63,461 bases of DNA from Opitutia bacterium (GTDB taxonomy: Bacteria > Verrucomicrobiota > Verrucomicrobiae > Opitutales > UBA953), in the NCBI GenBank assembly GCA_947465345.1, contig CANHZL010000001.1, positions 1-63,461 on the forward strand, read 5' to 3'. The notes below the pieces were generated by a model. It was given only the letters and a program-made list of their open reading frames with translations. It was not told the DNA's origin and searched no databases. Made by a program: the position numbers and the translations under genes. Below, in pieces: positions 48,231 to 56,683 of the stretch (positions within the stretch are counted from its first letter, which is position 1; the number at the start of each line of letters is the position of its first letter).

Positions 48231-50675
48231 TCAACGGATGGTCTGGAATTCGGGAAGCATGCACACCGCCCACAGTAAATCGGCGATGCCTTCTTCAGAA
48301 AGTTCGGCACCGACGATGCCGACGGCAACCTTGCGCTCGGCCGCCGAGGGCTCGCGGCTAAGCGCCGAGAGATACAGCCAGTGGACGAAGTCTTCTGGCG
48401 CCGACCATCGACGAGCCTTCAGTTTGGCGGCGCCGGCGGCGAGGAGATTAGTCAAGGCCTGACCATTGGAAAGATCGATGGCCTCGAGCGTGCTGAGCTC
48501 GTTGGGTCGCATCGAGACGATCTGCTCCCGGTTAGGCCGGCCGAGCGAACGCTGCAAGAGATCCGACTTCATCAGGCTCGCGCGCGCCGGTAAATTACTC
48601 ACCCCGTCGACGCCGGCGAGCATCTCAGCCATGCGGATCTCCGACCGGCGCCAGACCTCGCCCTTCACGAACGCGATGGGCTGCCAGACAACCTCCGCAC
48701 CCTTGCCAGCGTTGGTCTTGCCAGGGGAGAAGACGCCACGAGCGTTCGGCACACTCGCCGTCGACTCCCATGAAGCATCGGTCGCCATCTTCACGCGAGC
48801 CCCTCCCTTGAGTGCGACATTCACCTGGAACCACAGGGCGGCCAGATTGGGAGTTTGTCCACCGTTGTGGCCAACGATCATCACCTGATTCGTGCCCTTC
48901 AGTAGGGCCGAAGAAAGCTCGAAGGACTGCGGATCCTCCCATTTATCGCCTTCGCCGATCTTCTTGCCGTTCACGTAGAGCTCGAAGCCATTATCGCAGG
49001 TGATAACGCACACGGCCGTATCGACATCAGCGTCGAGGACGAGCGCGCGGCGGAAGGTGCGCGCCTCGCCGGCGGCCGGCACTCGGCCGCCCGCGATATC
49101 GCCGGACCAGATCGCCGCGGCGAGCAAGGGTTCGACCACCGGCTTCTTCTTCACCATCACGTCCGGAGCGACGCGTGGCACCTTGAGCTCGATTTTAGCC
49201 GGCGTGGTGCCGGTCAGGCGCCAGACCGCGTCAACAAACTGCTCGGCGGTGAAACGCTTCGCTCGCGGGCCTCGATAGACGTAACCTTTATCCTCAGCGT
49301 CACGGGCAAGGACTTCGACGCGGGACTGATAAGCCTGCGAAGTCGCGATGAATTCCAGCACGGCCTTTAAGTCGTACTTCGATTCGACAAGGTGGTTGGC
49401 CAGAACATCCAGTAGATCCTGGTTCCAAGGCTGCGTCTGCATCGCATCGACGGGATGGACAATGCCGCGCCCCATGAGGCGATGCCAGAGCCGGTTGACG
49501 ATGGTACGCTGAAAGCGTCCGTTCTCCGGGTGCGTGATCAGTGCGGCCAACTGGGCAAGGCGTTCGGCACGCGGCTTGGCGGCGTCGACTTGTCCAAGCT
49601 CGGGAAACGGCCACGCCGCAACGGCGGGCTTGCCCGTCGGGATGTCGCAGCGCACGAGTTCCATCGGGCGGTTCGCATAAATGGCAGCGAGGCCATAGGC
49701 GTCACGCAGCTTCCAACGGTCGACGAAACTGTCGTGGCAGGAGGCGCACTTCATATTAATCCCTAGGAACGTCTGCGAGACGCTCTGTGAATACTGAAGC
49801 TCGGGAACCTGACCCGCGCTTACGGCACCTCGCCAGATAATCCCTTTGGCAAACCCTTCACTATCCGCGGAAGGCGCGACGAGCTCGCGGGTGAACTGGT
49901 CGTACGGCTTATTGGCGAGCAAGGACACGTAAAGCCAGCTGGTGATTTGCTTACGGCCGCCATCGATATACCCCGTGCCAGCGTAATCATTACGCAGCAG
50001 ATCATTCCAGAACGCCATCCAATGGTCGGCGTAGTCGACGCTACGGGCCAACAACGACCGTACGATTAAGGTGCGCTTGTCCGGTCGGCGGTCGGCGGTG
50101 AACGCCCGCACCTCCTCGGCGGAAGGCAGCAGGCCGACGAGATCGAGCGACACGCGGCGCAGGAAGGTTGCGTCGTCCGACAACTGCGGAGTCGGCGCGC
50201 CTTTGTCTGCGAGCCAGCCATCGAGCACACGATCGAGCGGATGCGTGCGTCCATTCCGGGCTGCCGGCAGGATGGGCTGACGCGGACGCAGCGGCGGCTC
50301 GTAAGCAGGCTTCTTGAAGGCGAACCCTTCGGTCCAGACGGCGCCCTGCTCGACCCAGGCGCGGAGCGTGGTCACTTCAGCAGGCGTCAACCGATCGCCC
50401 TTGGGCGGCATACGAACGTCGGGATCAGCACTGACGACGGCGTCGAGGAGTTTACCCTTATGCGCCTGACCAACGAATACCACCGCACCATTCTCGCCGC
50501 CTTCGAGTAGCGAGGCGCGTGTGTTCATGGAGAGTCCGCCCTTCTTCTTGTCCCCAGCGTGGCACTCCACGCAGTGCTTACGCAGGATCGGGACGACCTC
50601 GTGCGCGAAGTCGACCGGAGCGGCGCCCGAGGACGCCGCCAGGACTAAACTGACACCGAGAAGCGGACTACGCAT
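48231..50675 (-). CDS. Planctomycete-type cytochrome c/DUF1549/DUF1553 protein with jelly-roll insertion
   Basis: 814 residues, signal peptide MRSPLLGVSLVLAASSGAAP. Haem motif C-V-E-C-H at residues 35-39; C-A-S-C-H-D in DUF1549. DUF1553 begins with FQRTIVNRLWHRLMGRGIVHP and ends with WAVCMLPEFQTI, but between them sits a segment of roughly 150 residues (FRRALVLDADVDTAVCVITCDNGFELYVNGKKIG... LAALWFQVNVAL...) that resembles the jelly-roll domains in glycoside hydrolases. Substrate binding is a reasonable inference. Third gene of the sulfatase operon. Confidence 0.9.
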   Translation of the reverse strand: MRSPLLGVSLVLAASSGAAPVDFAHEVVPILRKHCVECHAGDKKKGGLSMNTRASLLEGGENGAVVFVGQAHKGKLLDAVVSADPDVRMPPKGDRLTPAEVTTLRAWVEQGAVWTEGFAFKKPAYEPPLRPRQPILPAARNGRTHPLDRVLDGWLADKGAPTPQLSDDATFLRRVSLDLVGLLPSAEEVRAFTADRRPDKRTLIVRSLLARSVDYADHWMAFWNDLLRNDYAGTGYIDGGRKQITSWLYVSLLANKPYDQFTRELVAPSADSEGFAKGIIWRGAVSAGQVPELQYSQSVSQTFLGINMKCASCHDSFVDRWKLRDAYGLAAIYANRPMELVRCDIPTGKPAVAAWPFPELGQVDAAKPRAERLAQLAALITHPENGRFQRTIVNRLWHRLMGRGIVHPVDAMQTQPWNQDLLDVLANHLVESKYDLKAVLEFIATSQAYQSRVEVLARDAEDKGYVYRGPRAKRFTAEQFVDAVWRLTGTTPAKIELKVPRVAPDVMVKKKPVVEPLLAAAIWSGDIAGGRVPAAGEARTFRRALVLDADVDTAVCVITCDNGFELYVNGKKIGEGDKWEDPQSFELSSALLKGTNQVMIVGHNGGQTPNLAALWFQVNVALKGGARVKMATDASWESTASVPNARGVFSPGKTNAGKGAEVVWQPIAFVKGEVWRRSEIRMAEMLAGVDGVSNLPARASLMKSDLLQRSLGRPNREQIVSMRPNELSTLEAIDLSNGQALTNLLAAGAAKLKARRWSAPEDFVHWLYLSALSREPSAAERKVAVGIVGAELSEEGIADLLWAVCMLPEFQTIR

Positions 50676-50689
50676 GGACCAACGGGAAA

Positions 50690-51847
50690 TCAGGGGACGA
50701 AGACAATCGCCGCAGCGGCCGGAGCCTCAACGGACTGCTTGGTGTCGGTGAGCTTGCCGTCGCGGCCGATGCGGTAGGCGTTCATCGTGCCGGACTTCTG
50801 GCCGGCGCAGACGAGCCAGCGGCCATCGGCACTGAGACCGAAGCCGCGTGGCGCGGCCGGCGTGCCGAGCATATGCTGCAGGAGGGTAAGCTTACCGTCC
50901 TGGGCGATGGAGTAGACGGCGATGGAGTCGTGGCCGCGATTGGAGACGTAGAGCGTCTTGCCATCAGGGCGGACGAAGATCTCGGCGGTGGAAACGCCTT
51001 TCTTGTCGGCGCCTTCCGGCAGCGTCGGCAGGCTCTGGATTTCCTTGAGTCCTCCATTACGTTCCACCGTAAAGGCGACGACGTTCAGGCCCATCTCCGT
51101 GTTCACGTAGGCGAAGCGGCCGTTGGGGTGGAACGCGAGGTGGCGCGGTCCTTCACCAGCGGTAACGCGGCCAGACTTCGGCTTGTTCGGCGTGAGCAGG
51201 CCTTTCTCGGCGTCGAACTTATAGATAAAGATGTCATCCGTGCCAAGGTCGGCAACATAAGCGCGGCCATTCTTCGGATGGAGGTAGACGCCATGCGCGT
51301 GCGGACCGGCTTGGCGACCGGCGTTCGGGCCCGTGCCGACGTGCTGAATCGAGGACGTGGACGGAGCGAGTGAGCCGTCGGCCTTAATCGGCAAAGCGGT
51401 CGTCGAGCCGGAGCCATAATTGACCACGAGCAGGTTGGCACGGCCGGCGTCGACGGCGAGGTGCGTCGGGCCCTTGCCCTTGGAGGCTTCGGTATTGAGG
51501 AGGCGAAGCTTCTCGCCTTCGACCGCAAACGCGGCGACGGCGCCGTCCGTGGCCTCGGCGGTGGCATAGAGGAATTTGGCGTCAGGGCTGAGCGCGACAT
51601 AGGAGGCCGACTTGGCTTCGGCAGCGACGGTCGGCGCGGAAATCTTGCCGCTCTTGCCATCGAGCACGCAACGTAGCACGCCTTGCGCCTTGGCACCGGA
51701 AGTGCCGACGTAGAAGACGTATTGGGCAGGTGCCGGCTTCGGTGCCGCCTTGGCCGCAGCCTTCGCCGCAGGGGTGGAGGTTTCCGCGGATTGGCAGCCG
51801 ACGAGGACGGCGGCGACGGCGGCGAGGAGGAGGCGTGGGGTATTCAT
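50690..51847 (-). CDS. Lipoprotein lactonase, 7-bladed propeller (YbhE/Pgl family)
   Basis: 385 residues from ATG 51847, with a lipobox (LLAAVAAVLVGC). The propeller motifs FYVGTSG, GPTHLAVDAGRANLLVVNYGSGS, QAGPHAHGVYLHPKNGRAYVADLGTD and GEGPRHLAFHPNGRFAYVNTE fit the 6-phosphogluconolactonase family. Export to the envelope argues against the pentose phosphate role and for hydrolysis of an aldonolactone made by the oxidising neighbours. It starts 14 bp after the sulfatase and ends 14 bp before the PSCyt1 gene. Confidence 0.9.
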   Translation of the reverse strand: MNTPRLLLAAVAAVLVGCQSAETSTPAAKAAAKAAPKPAPAQYVFYVGTSGAKAQGVLRCVLDGKSGKISAPTVAAEAKSASYVALSPDAKFLYATAEATDGAVAAFAVEGEKLRLLNTEASKGKGPTHLAVDAGRANLLVVNYGSGSTTALPIKADGSLAPSTSSIQHVGTGPNAGRQAGPHAHGVYLHPKNGRAYVADLGTDDIFIYKFDAEKGLLTPNKPKSGRVTAGEGPRHLAFHPNGRFAYVNTEMGLNVVAFTVERNGGLKEIQSLPTLPEGADKKGVSTAEIFVRPDGKTLYVSNRGHDSIAVYSIAQDGKLTLLQHMLGTPAAPRGFGLSADGRWLVCAGQKSGTMNAYRIGRDGKLTDTKQSVEAPAAAAIVFVP

Positions 51848-51861
51848 GGTAATAAAAAGGG

Positions 51862-53163
51862 TCAGCGACCAGTCCACCAGCCATCGAGCTGGGTGGTGAG
51901 CCGCTTCACGTCCGCAGGCCGGGCGCCGGCGAGGTCATGTCGTTCGGCTGGATCGGCCTTGAGGTCGAAGAGGCGAGGCGGCTCGGTGGCGTCGTTAATA
52001 CCACTGGAGACGATGAGCTTAAGGTCGCCGGCGACGAGCCAGCGATAACGTAGACTGGAAGCGGGCTTGCCGATCTCGATGATGTCGTGCGTCGAGTTCT
52101 GGCCTGCCACGAACGGCCGGGCACGAAGTGCGGCATCGTCGAGCAAGTCCAAGCCGTCGCCGTCGGCAGGCACGCGGGCGCCGGCGAGCTTGAGCAGCGT
52201 CGGCATAATATCGACGGCGCTGGCGGCGTCAGGGATCACGGCCGGCTTAATGTGCCCAGGCCAGCTAACGAGAATCGGCGAGCGTATACCGCCGTCGAAG
52301 GGCGACATCTTGGAGCGCTCGAAATCCACGAGCGCCTTGTCGGCACGCGGAATCCAGCCGTTATCTGAAATATAGACGATCACGGTATCCTGCGTAAGGC
52401 CTTCCTTCTCGAGATGGGCGCGGACCTCGCCGATGGTCTCGTCAAACCATTCGACCATCGCCAGATACTTGGCGGCGTGGAGCGTCGGGGCCTTACTGCG
52501 GTACTTGGCGAGAATCCTTTCGGGCGGGGTGTGCGGATCATGCGGCATCATCGGCGCATACCAGGCGAAGAACGGCTTACCGTCCTTCTTCGCGCGGGAA
52601 ATGAAGTCGGTGAGCGGGGCGAGCGTCTTGCGGCCGATGTCTAGGCCTTCGTCGCCATGGCGGCCACCCTTGGTCATCCCTTCGGTAAAGCCGCCACGGG
52701 TATAGTCACCCATCCACCACTTACCGGTCTGGAGGCTGACATAGCCACGCTCCGCCAGGAGACGCGGAAGGTGAGGAGATTGCTCGAACAGTTTCACCAG
52801 CTGCTCACGGCCCTGCAGGAAGGCGGCGGACTTCTGTTTGGCGGCAGGCTTGCCCGCAACGACCGGCACCATCGGGTCATTACCCGTGACCCCATGGCGA
52901 TGAACGTGGCGACCAGTCAGGATCGAGGCGAGGCTCGGCGAGCAGAGGGAGTTCGTGTCATAGCCGCGCGGAAAGGTCCGCGCCGCCGCCGCCAGCTGGT
53001 CGAGGTTCGGCGTACTCACGTCCTTCGCACCCATGAAGCCGTAGTCCGTCCATGCATGGTCATCCGAAATAATCATCAGGATATTCGGCGGACGATCTGC
53101 CGCCGCCATGGGCAGACACAGCGCGGCAAGCAAAGCGGCGCAGAGGGGCGACAGGCGGGGCAT
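51862..53163 (-). CDS. Sulfatase (S1 type) with atypical maturation motif C-S-P-S-L
   Basis: 433 residues, signal peptide MPRLSPLCAALLAALCLPMAAA. The metal site begins with NILMIISDDHAWTDYGFMG. The modification motif reads L-C-S-P-S-L-A-S-I-L-T-G-R with Cys74; the Arg that normally follows C-x-P-S is Leu78 (codon CTC, one base from CGC). The rest is complete (WYAPMMPHDPHTPPE, VIVYISDNG, GGIRSPILVSWPGH). It may still be matured by the FGE at 10255 or have altered specificity. First gene of a four-gene operon. Confidence 0.93.
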   Translation of the reverse strand: MPRLSPLCAALLAALCLPMAAADRPPNILMIISDDHAWTDYGFMGAKDVSTPNLDQLAAAARTFPRGYDTNSLCSPSLASILTGRHVHRHGVTGNDPMVPVVAGKPAAKQKSAAFLQGREQLVKLFEQSPHLPRLLAERGYVSLQTGKWWMGDYTRGGFTEGMTKGGRHGDEGLDIGRKTLAPLTDFISRAKKDGKPFFAWYAPMMPHDPHTPPERILAKYRSKAPTLHAAKYLAMVEWFDETIGEVRAHLEKEGLTQDTVIVYISDNGWIPRADKALVDFERSKMSPFDGGIRSPILVSWPGHIKPAVIPDAASAVDIMPTLLKLAGARVPADGDGLDLLDDAALRARPFVAGQNSTHDIIEIGKPASSLRYRWLVAGDLKLIVSSGINDATEPPRLFDLKADPAERHDLAGARPADVKRLTTQLDGWWTGR

Positions 53164-53438
53164 GCCCTATAGACTCCCCAAAGCGCCGCCCGTTCCCACC
53201 TAAAAAGTATGCCATTATTGGTCGTATAGCACCCACAGACGACCGGCAGCGGCCACCCCCTTTGACGCATCGGCGGACACGGGCACAATACCCGACTTCC
53301 CCTCACAGAGAGCGAAGGGCCACCCCCATTATAAAGTATTATACGATTTTATTTCACTGAAGGACAAGGGCTTAGGTAAAAACACCCCTCCAGACCCCCT
53401 TTTTTTAGCCCTATATATACAGGCCCCTTTCTTTTTCC
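53164..53438 (+). promoter_or_regulatory. AT-rich upstream region of sigma factor gene
   Basis: 275 bp between the divergent sulfatase and sigma genes. It has unusually AT-rich patches: TAAAAAGTATGCCATTATTGG (near 53201) and CCATTATAAAGTATTATACG (near 53326). Both share CCATTAT and AAAGTAT, and TCGTATA (53222) is inverted as TATACGA (53340). A -10-like TATATATA lies near 53412. Promoters in both directions are likely here. Confidence 0.4.
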
Positions 53439-54392
53439 ATGATCAACAACATCACCCCCCGCACCGCCAAGCCCGACGCCCTCACCTCCCTCCTCCGCTC
53501 CGACCTGCCCGATCTCGGCGAAATCGTGGTCACCCGCAACCCGTCGCCCGGCGAACGGCCGAGCCAAGCGGACACCCTGACGCAGTACATGAATCAGGCC
53601 GCACGCTGGGCGCGACTTGGCGCCGAGGAGGAACTGCGCCTAGGCCGCACAATCAAGGCCGGCAAGGACGCCGCAGGCCATCTGACCGCCGAGGCTCAAG
53701 CCGCCTTCGACGAACTCGTGAACCGAAACCTCCGCCTCCCCTACCACGCCGCTCAGCAGATGCGTGTCCCACGGGAAGAGCTACTGGACCTCATCTCCGC
53801 CGGTAACGCCGCCCTCTTGGACGCCGCCCGTGATTTCGACGCCGACCTCGGCCATCGCTTTAGCACCTATGCCTTCTGGGGCATCCGCAGTGCGGTTATG
53901 CGCGAACTAAATTTCCTCCGCCGCACCGTCCGCCTCCCGCGCAATCTGCATGAGCAGCTCGCCAAGCTCCGCAAAGCCGAGGCCGCCTTGCTTCAGGAAC
54001 TCGGCCGAGAAGCGGACGAAGAGGAGGTCGCCGCCGCCTTCGGCTGCACGCCCGAGAAGATCACCGAGCTCCGCTGCTACCAGCAGCACGGCCAGTCGCT
54101 CGACGCTCCGATTGGCGAAGAAAGCGCGACGACCTTCGGTGAGACGCTCGCGGACCGCGCGGCGGGGACGCCGGCGGACCACGCCGAAGCCGCAGACCGT
54201 GTGGAAGCGCTCCGCGAAGTCCTGGCCCAACTGACGCCCCGCGAGCTGGAAGTGATCCGCCTCCGACACGGCCTCGACGGCGAAGAGCTAACGCTCGACG
54301 CCATCGGCCAGCGCCAAGGCGTCTCGCGCGAACGCATCCGCCAGATTGAAGCCATCGCCTTGCGTAAGATGGGCTTGGCGGCACGACGTTAA
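53439..54392 (+). CDS. RNA polymerase sigma-70 family factor with altered region 2.4
   Basis: 317 residues. Region 1.2 is DTLTQYMNQAARWARLG, region 2 spans about residues 92-165, region 3 170-240, region 4 ends in LTPRELEVIRLRHGLDG and GVSRERIRQIEAIALRKMG. It has no long region 1.1, so it is not the primary factor. In the -10 helix, F-S-T-Y-A-F-W-G-I-R-S-A-V-M replaces the usual FSTYATWWIRQAIT: the second Trp is Gly148, Gln437 of E. coli is Ser151 and Thr440 is Met154. Promoter choice should differ from the housekeeping factor. It may control the gene 42 bp downstream. Confidence 0.92.
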   Translation: MINNITPRTAKPDALTSLLRSDLPDLGEIVVTRNPSPGERPSQADTLTQYMNQAARWARLGAEEELRLGRTIKAGKDAAGHLTAEAQAAFDELVNRNLRLPYHAAQQMRVPREELLDLISAGNAALLDAARDFDADLGHRFSTYAFWGIRSAVMRELNFLRRTVRLPRNLHEQLAKLRKAEAALLQELGREADEEEVAAAFGCTPEKITELRCYQQHGQSLDAPIGEESATTFGETLADRAAGTPADHAEAADRVEALREVLAQLTPRELEVIRLRHGLDGEELTLDAIGQRQGVSRERIRQIEAIALRKMGLAARR

Positions 54393-54434
54393 GCCCAGAC
54401 TTGTGTCACCTGCCGCACACGTTATGATTTAGCC

Positions 54435-55736
54435 GTGCCCTTCTTCCCCCGCCTCTTGCTCATCGCCGGGCTATCCGGTCTGGCGGAGCGGGATGCGTCG
54501 GCACAGCAGGCCGAACCGTTCGAGGAGCCGCCGATTAATTATTCGGCGACGCCGACGAACGACCGCGCGACGTCGATCAACGCCACCTTCCAGAAACGGG
54601 CAAACGAGATTCGCTCACTTCCGGCGAAGAAGCGGCTGAAGTGGCTACTTGATGAGTTGGGCATCCCCGTCGAGTCCCAGCTCTTCGTCTTCAGCAAGAC
54701 CAGCCTGCAACGCGACCTGATCAATCCGGAAGTCCCCCGTGTACTCTATTTCTCGGACGAGGCCTATGTCGGCTGGTCCGTAACTGGCTCCTTCGAAGTG
54801 TCAGTATTCGATGCGAAGCTCGGGACGACCTTCTATATCCTCGACCAGCATGCGTCGAAGTCGGAACCCTTACTGGAGCGCAGCGGCGACTGCCTGCTCT
54901 GCCACGCTCGCCATGAGCACACGCCAAGCTTGCGCACACGATCAGTCTTTCCGGACCTGAACGGCGAACCGCTCAGCGGCTCAGGCGGTTCGAACATCGC
55001 CCCCGCTACCCCGCTGGCTGAACGCTGGGGCGGATGGTACGTCACTGGCGGTCGTGCGCCGCTGGAGCACCGAGGCAACCTGATTGGTAAGAAGATTGAT
55101 GACTTCGAAGGACCGACGGCCATGCCGACGCGTAACCTCGCGAGCCTCGAAGGCGTCGTCGACACCCACCGCTACCTCCTCAAGACCAGCGACGTTGTCC
55201 CACTGCTCGTGCACGACCATCAAGTGCACGTACACAACGTACTCTCGACGGCCAACCAGGATGCCAGGATTGCGCTGCACCGCTGGCCGGCGATGCGCGA
55301 AATCCTTGGTCTCCCGGTCAACGCCCCGCCGCAAGGTTCCTGCGTCGTGGTATTCGCGAGCCAAGCCGAGAAGGTCCTCGAAGCACTGCTCTGCCGCGAT
55401 GACGCAGTCTGGCCCGTCGGCGGCATCCAAGGGGACGGCGTCTTCGCGCCGGCCTACGCCAAGACACGTAAGCCCGACGCCAAGGGCCGGTCGCTGCGCG
55501 ACCTAGACCTTCAGTCCCGCCTATTCCGGTACCGTTGCAGCCCGCTGATCTATTCACAGAGCTTCGCCACACTCCCTAAAGAGCTGCGAGATATGGTGTT
55601 ACTCCGCCTTTCTTCAGGCCTGCGGGCCTTTCCCCCGTCGCCTTCATTCGGGCATCTGGCCGACGATGAACGCGTCGCGATCCATGAGATCCTGACCCAG
55701 ACCTTGTCGGGATTACCCGCCGGCTGGGGCAAGTAA
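54435..55736 (+). CDS. Exported mono-haem-type protein of unknown function
   Basis: 433 residues, GTG start, signal-like N-terminus (FFPRLLLIAGLSGLAERDASA). One haem-binding motif C-L-L-C-H at 153-157, in a region E-R-S-G-D-C-L-L-C-H-A-R-H. The preceding segment VLYFSDEAYVGWSVTGSFEVSVFDAKLGTTFYILDQ is typical of an uncharacterised protein group in Planctomycetes and Verrucomicrobia; I know no reaction for it. It is probably co-transcribed with the sigma factor upstream and ends at a hairpin. Confidence 0.8.
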   Translation: MPFFPRLLLIAGLSGLAERDASAQQAEPFEEPPINYSATPTNDRATSINATFQKRANEIRSLPAKKRLKWLLDELGIPVESQLFVFSKTSLQRDLINPEVPRVLYFSDEAYVGWSVTGSFEVSVFDAKLGTTFYILDQHASKSEPLLERSGDCLLCHARHEHTPSLRTRSVFPDLNGEPLSGSGGSNIAPATPLAERWGGWYVTGGRAPLEHRGNLIGKKIDDFEGPTAMPTRNLASLEGVVDTHRYLLKTSDVVPLLVHDHQVHVHNVLSTANQDARIALHRWPAMREILGLPVNAPPQGSCVVVFASQAEKVLEALLCRDDAVWPVGGIQGDGVFAPAYAKTRKPDAKGRSLRDLDLQSRLFRYRCSPLIYSQSFATLPKELRDMVLLRLSSGLRAFPPSPSFGHLADDERVAIHEILTQTLSGLPAGWGK

Positions 55737-55748
55737 GCCAGGCATAAG

Positions 55749-55781
55749 AAGGGCCGGACCTCACGGAGAGGACCGGCCCTT
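55749..55781. terminator. Bidirectional terminator hairpin
   Basis: Stem AAGGGCCGG/CCGGCCCTT with inner CCTC/GAGG and an A/A mismatch, between convergent genes. Confidence 0.75.
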
Positions 55782-55801
55782 GGCTTCAGCCGAAAGGAGG
55801 C

Positions 55802-56584
55802 TTACTTGACGAGCGAAGCAAGCTTCTCGCGGATCGCGTCGGCTTCGACCTTGTAGCTAGCGGCGTTGAGGTGGAGCAGGTCAGGCATGACCGACTTCTC
55901 CAGCGTGCCGTCGGCGTTGAGGAACTTCGCGCCGATGTCGAAGAAGTGCACCTTCTTGCCGTCGTCGAACTTGGCGATGATGGCATTGACCTTCTCGTTC
56001 TTCACGCGGGCGCCGTCGGTGGGCTTGGCGGAGCGAGGGAAGATCGCAAGGAGCAGGACCTTGGTGTCCGGGGAGCGCTGGTGGATAGCTTCGATAATCT
56101 TCTTGATGCCGTTGGCGATCAGCTCCGGCGTGTGCGCCGGGTTGCCGACGTTGTTGGTACCGATCATCAGGACGACGGCCTTAGGCTTGATGCCTTCGAA
56201 CTCGCCGTTCTCGACGCGCCAGAGCACGTGCTGAACCTGGTCGCCGCCGATACCGAAGTTAGCGGCCTTGTACTGGCCGTACTCCTTCTCGAAGAGAGCC
56301 TTCTGGCCACCCCAGCCTGCGGTGATGGAATCGCCGAGGAAGACGACCTGGGCTTCGCCTTTCTTGGCGATGGCGATGAAAGCGTCGTGCTGCTTAGCGA
56401 AGCCGACCTGGATCTCGCCGGTCTTGCCGTCAAACTTCGGAGCGGCGACGTCAGGCTGCTGGGCCGCCAGCTTCACAGCTGGGGCGGCGTCTTTCTTCGG
56501 TGCGTCTTTCTTGACTTCCTGGGCGACGACGGAGGCGGCGCCAAACAAGGAAAGTCCAAGGAGGAGGGATAGGGTACGTTTCAT
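55802..56584 (-). CDS. Secreted SGNH/GDSL hydrolase
   Basis: 260 residues from ATG 56584, signal peptide MKRTLSLLLGLSLFGAASVVAQ and a Lys/Ala-rich linker. The SGNH blocks are VVFLGDSITAGW (Ser), NFGIGGDQ (Gly), VLMIGTNNVG (Asn) and DLLHLNAASY (Asp and His). The shape resembles PAF-acetylhydrolase-like and carbohydrate acetyl-esterases, so deacetylation of glycans is plausible. An upstream extension of 88 codons has no protein character. Confidence 0.92.
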   Translation of the reverse strand: MKRTLSLLLGLSLFGAASVVAQEVKKDAPKKDAAPAVKLAAQQPDVAAPKFDGKTGEIQVGFAKQHDAFIAIAKKGEAQVVFLGDSITAGWGGQKALFEKEYGQYKAANFGIGGDQVQHVLWRVENGEFEGIKPKAVVLMIGTNNVGNPAHTPELIANGIKKIIEAIHQRSPDTKVLLLAIFPRSAKPTDGARVKNEKVNAIIAKFDDGKKVHFFDIGAKFLNADGTLEKSVMPDLLHLNAASYKVEADAIREKLASLVK

Positions 56585-56683
56585 GGGGGTATTTCGGGGG
56601 ACACCCTTTTCACCCCGTGGCTCCACCCTGTCAACGCCCGCCCAAGGGCTTGCCCACTTCCACCGTGGTAGCATAACGAATCC

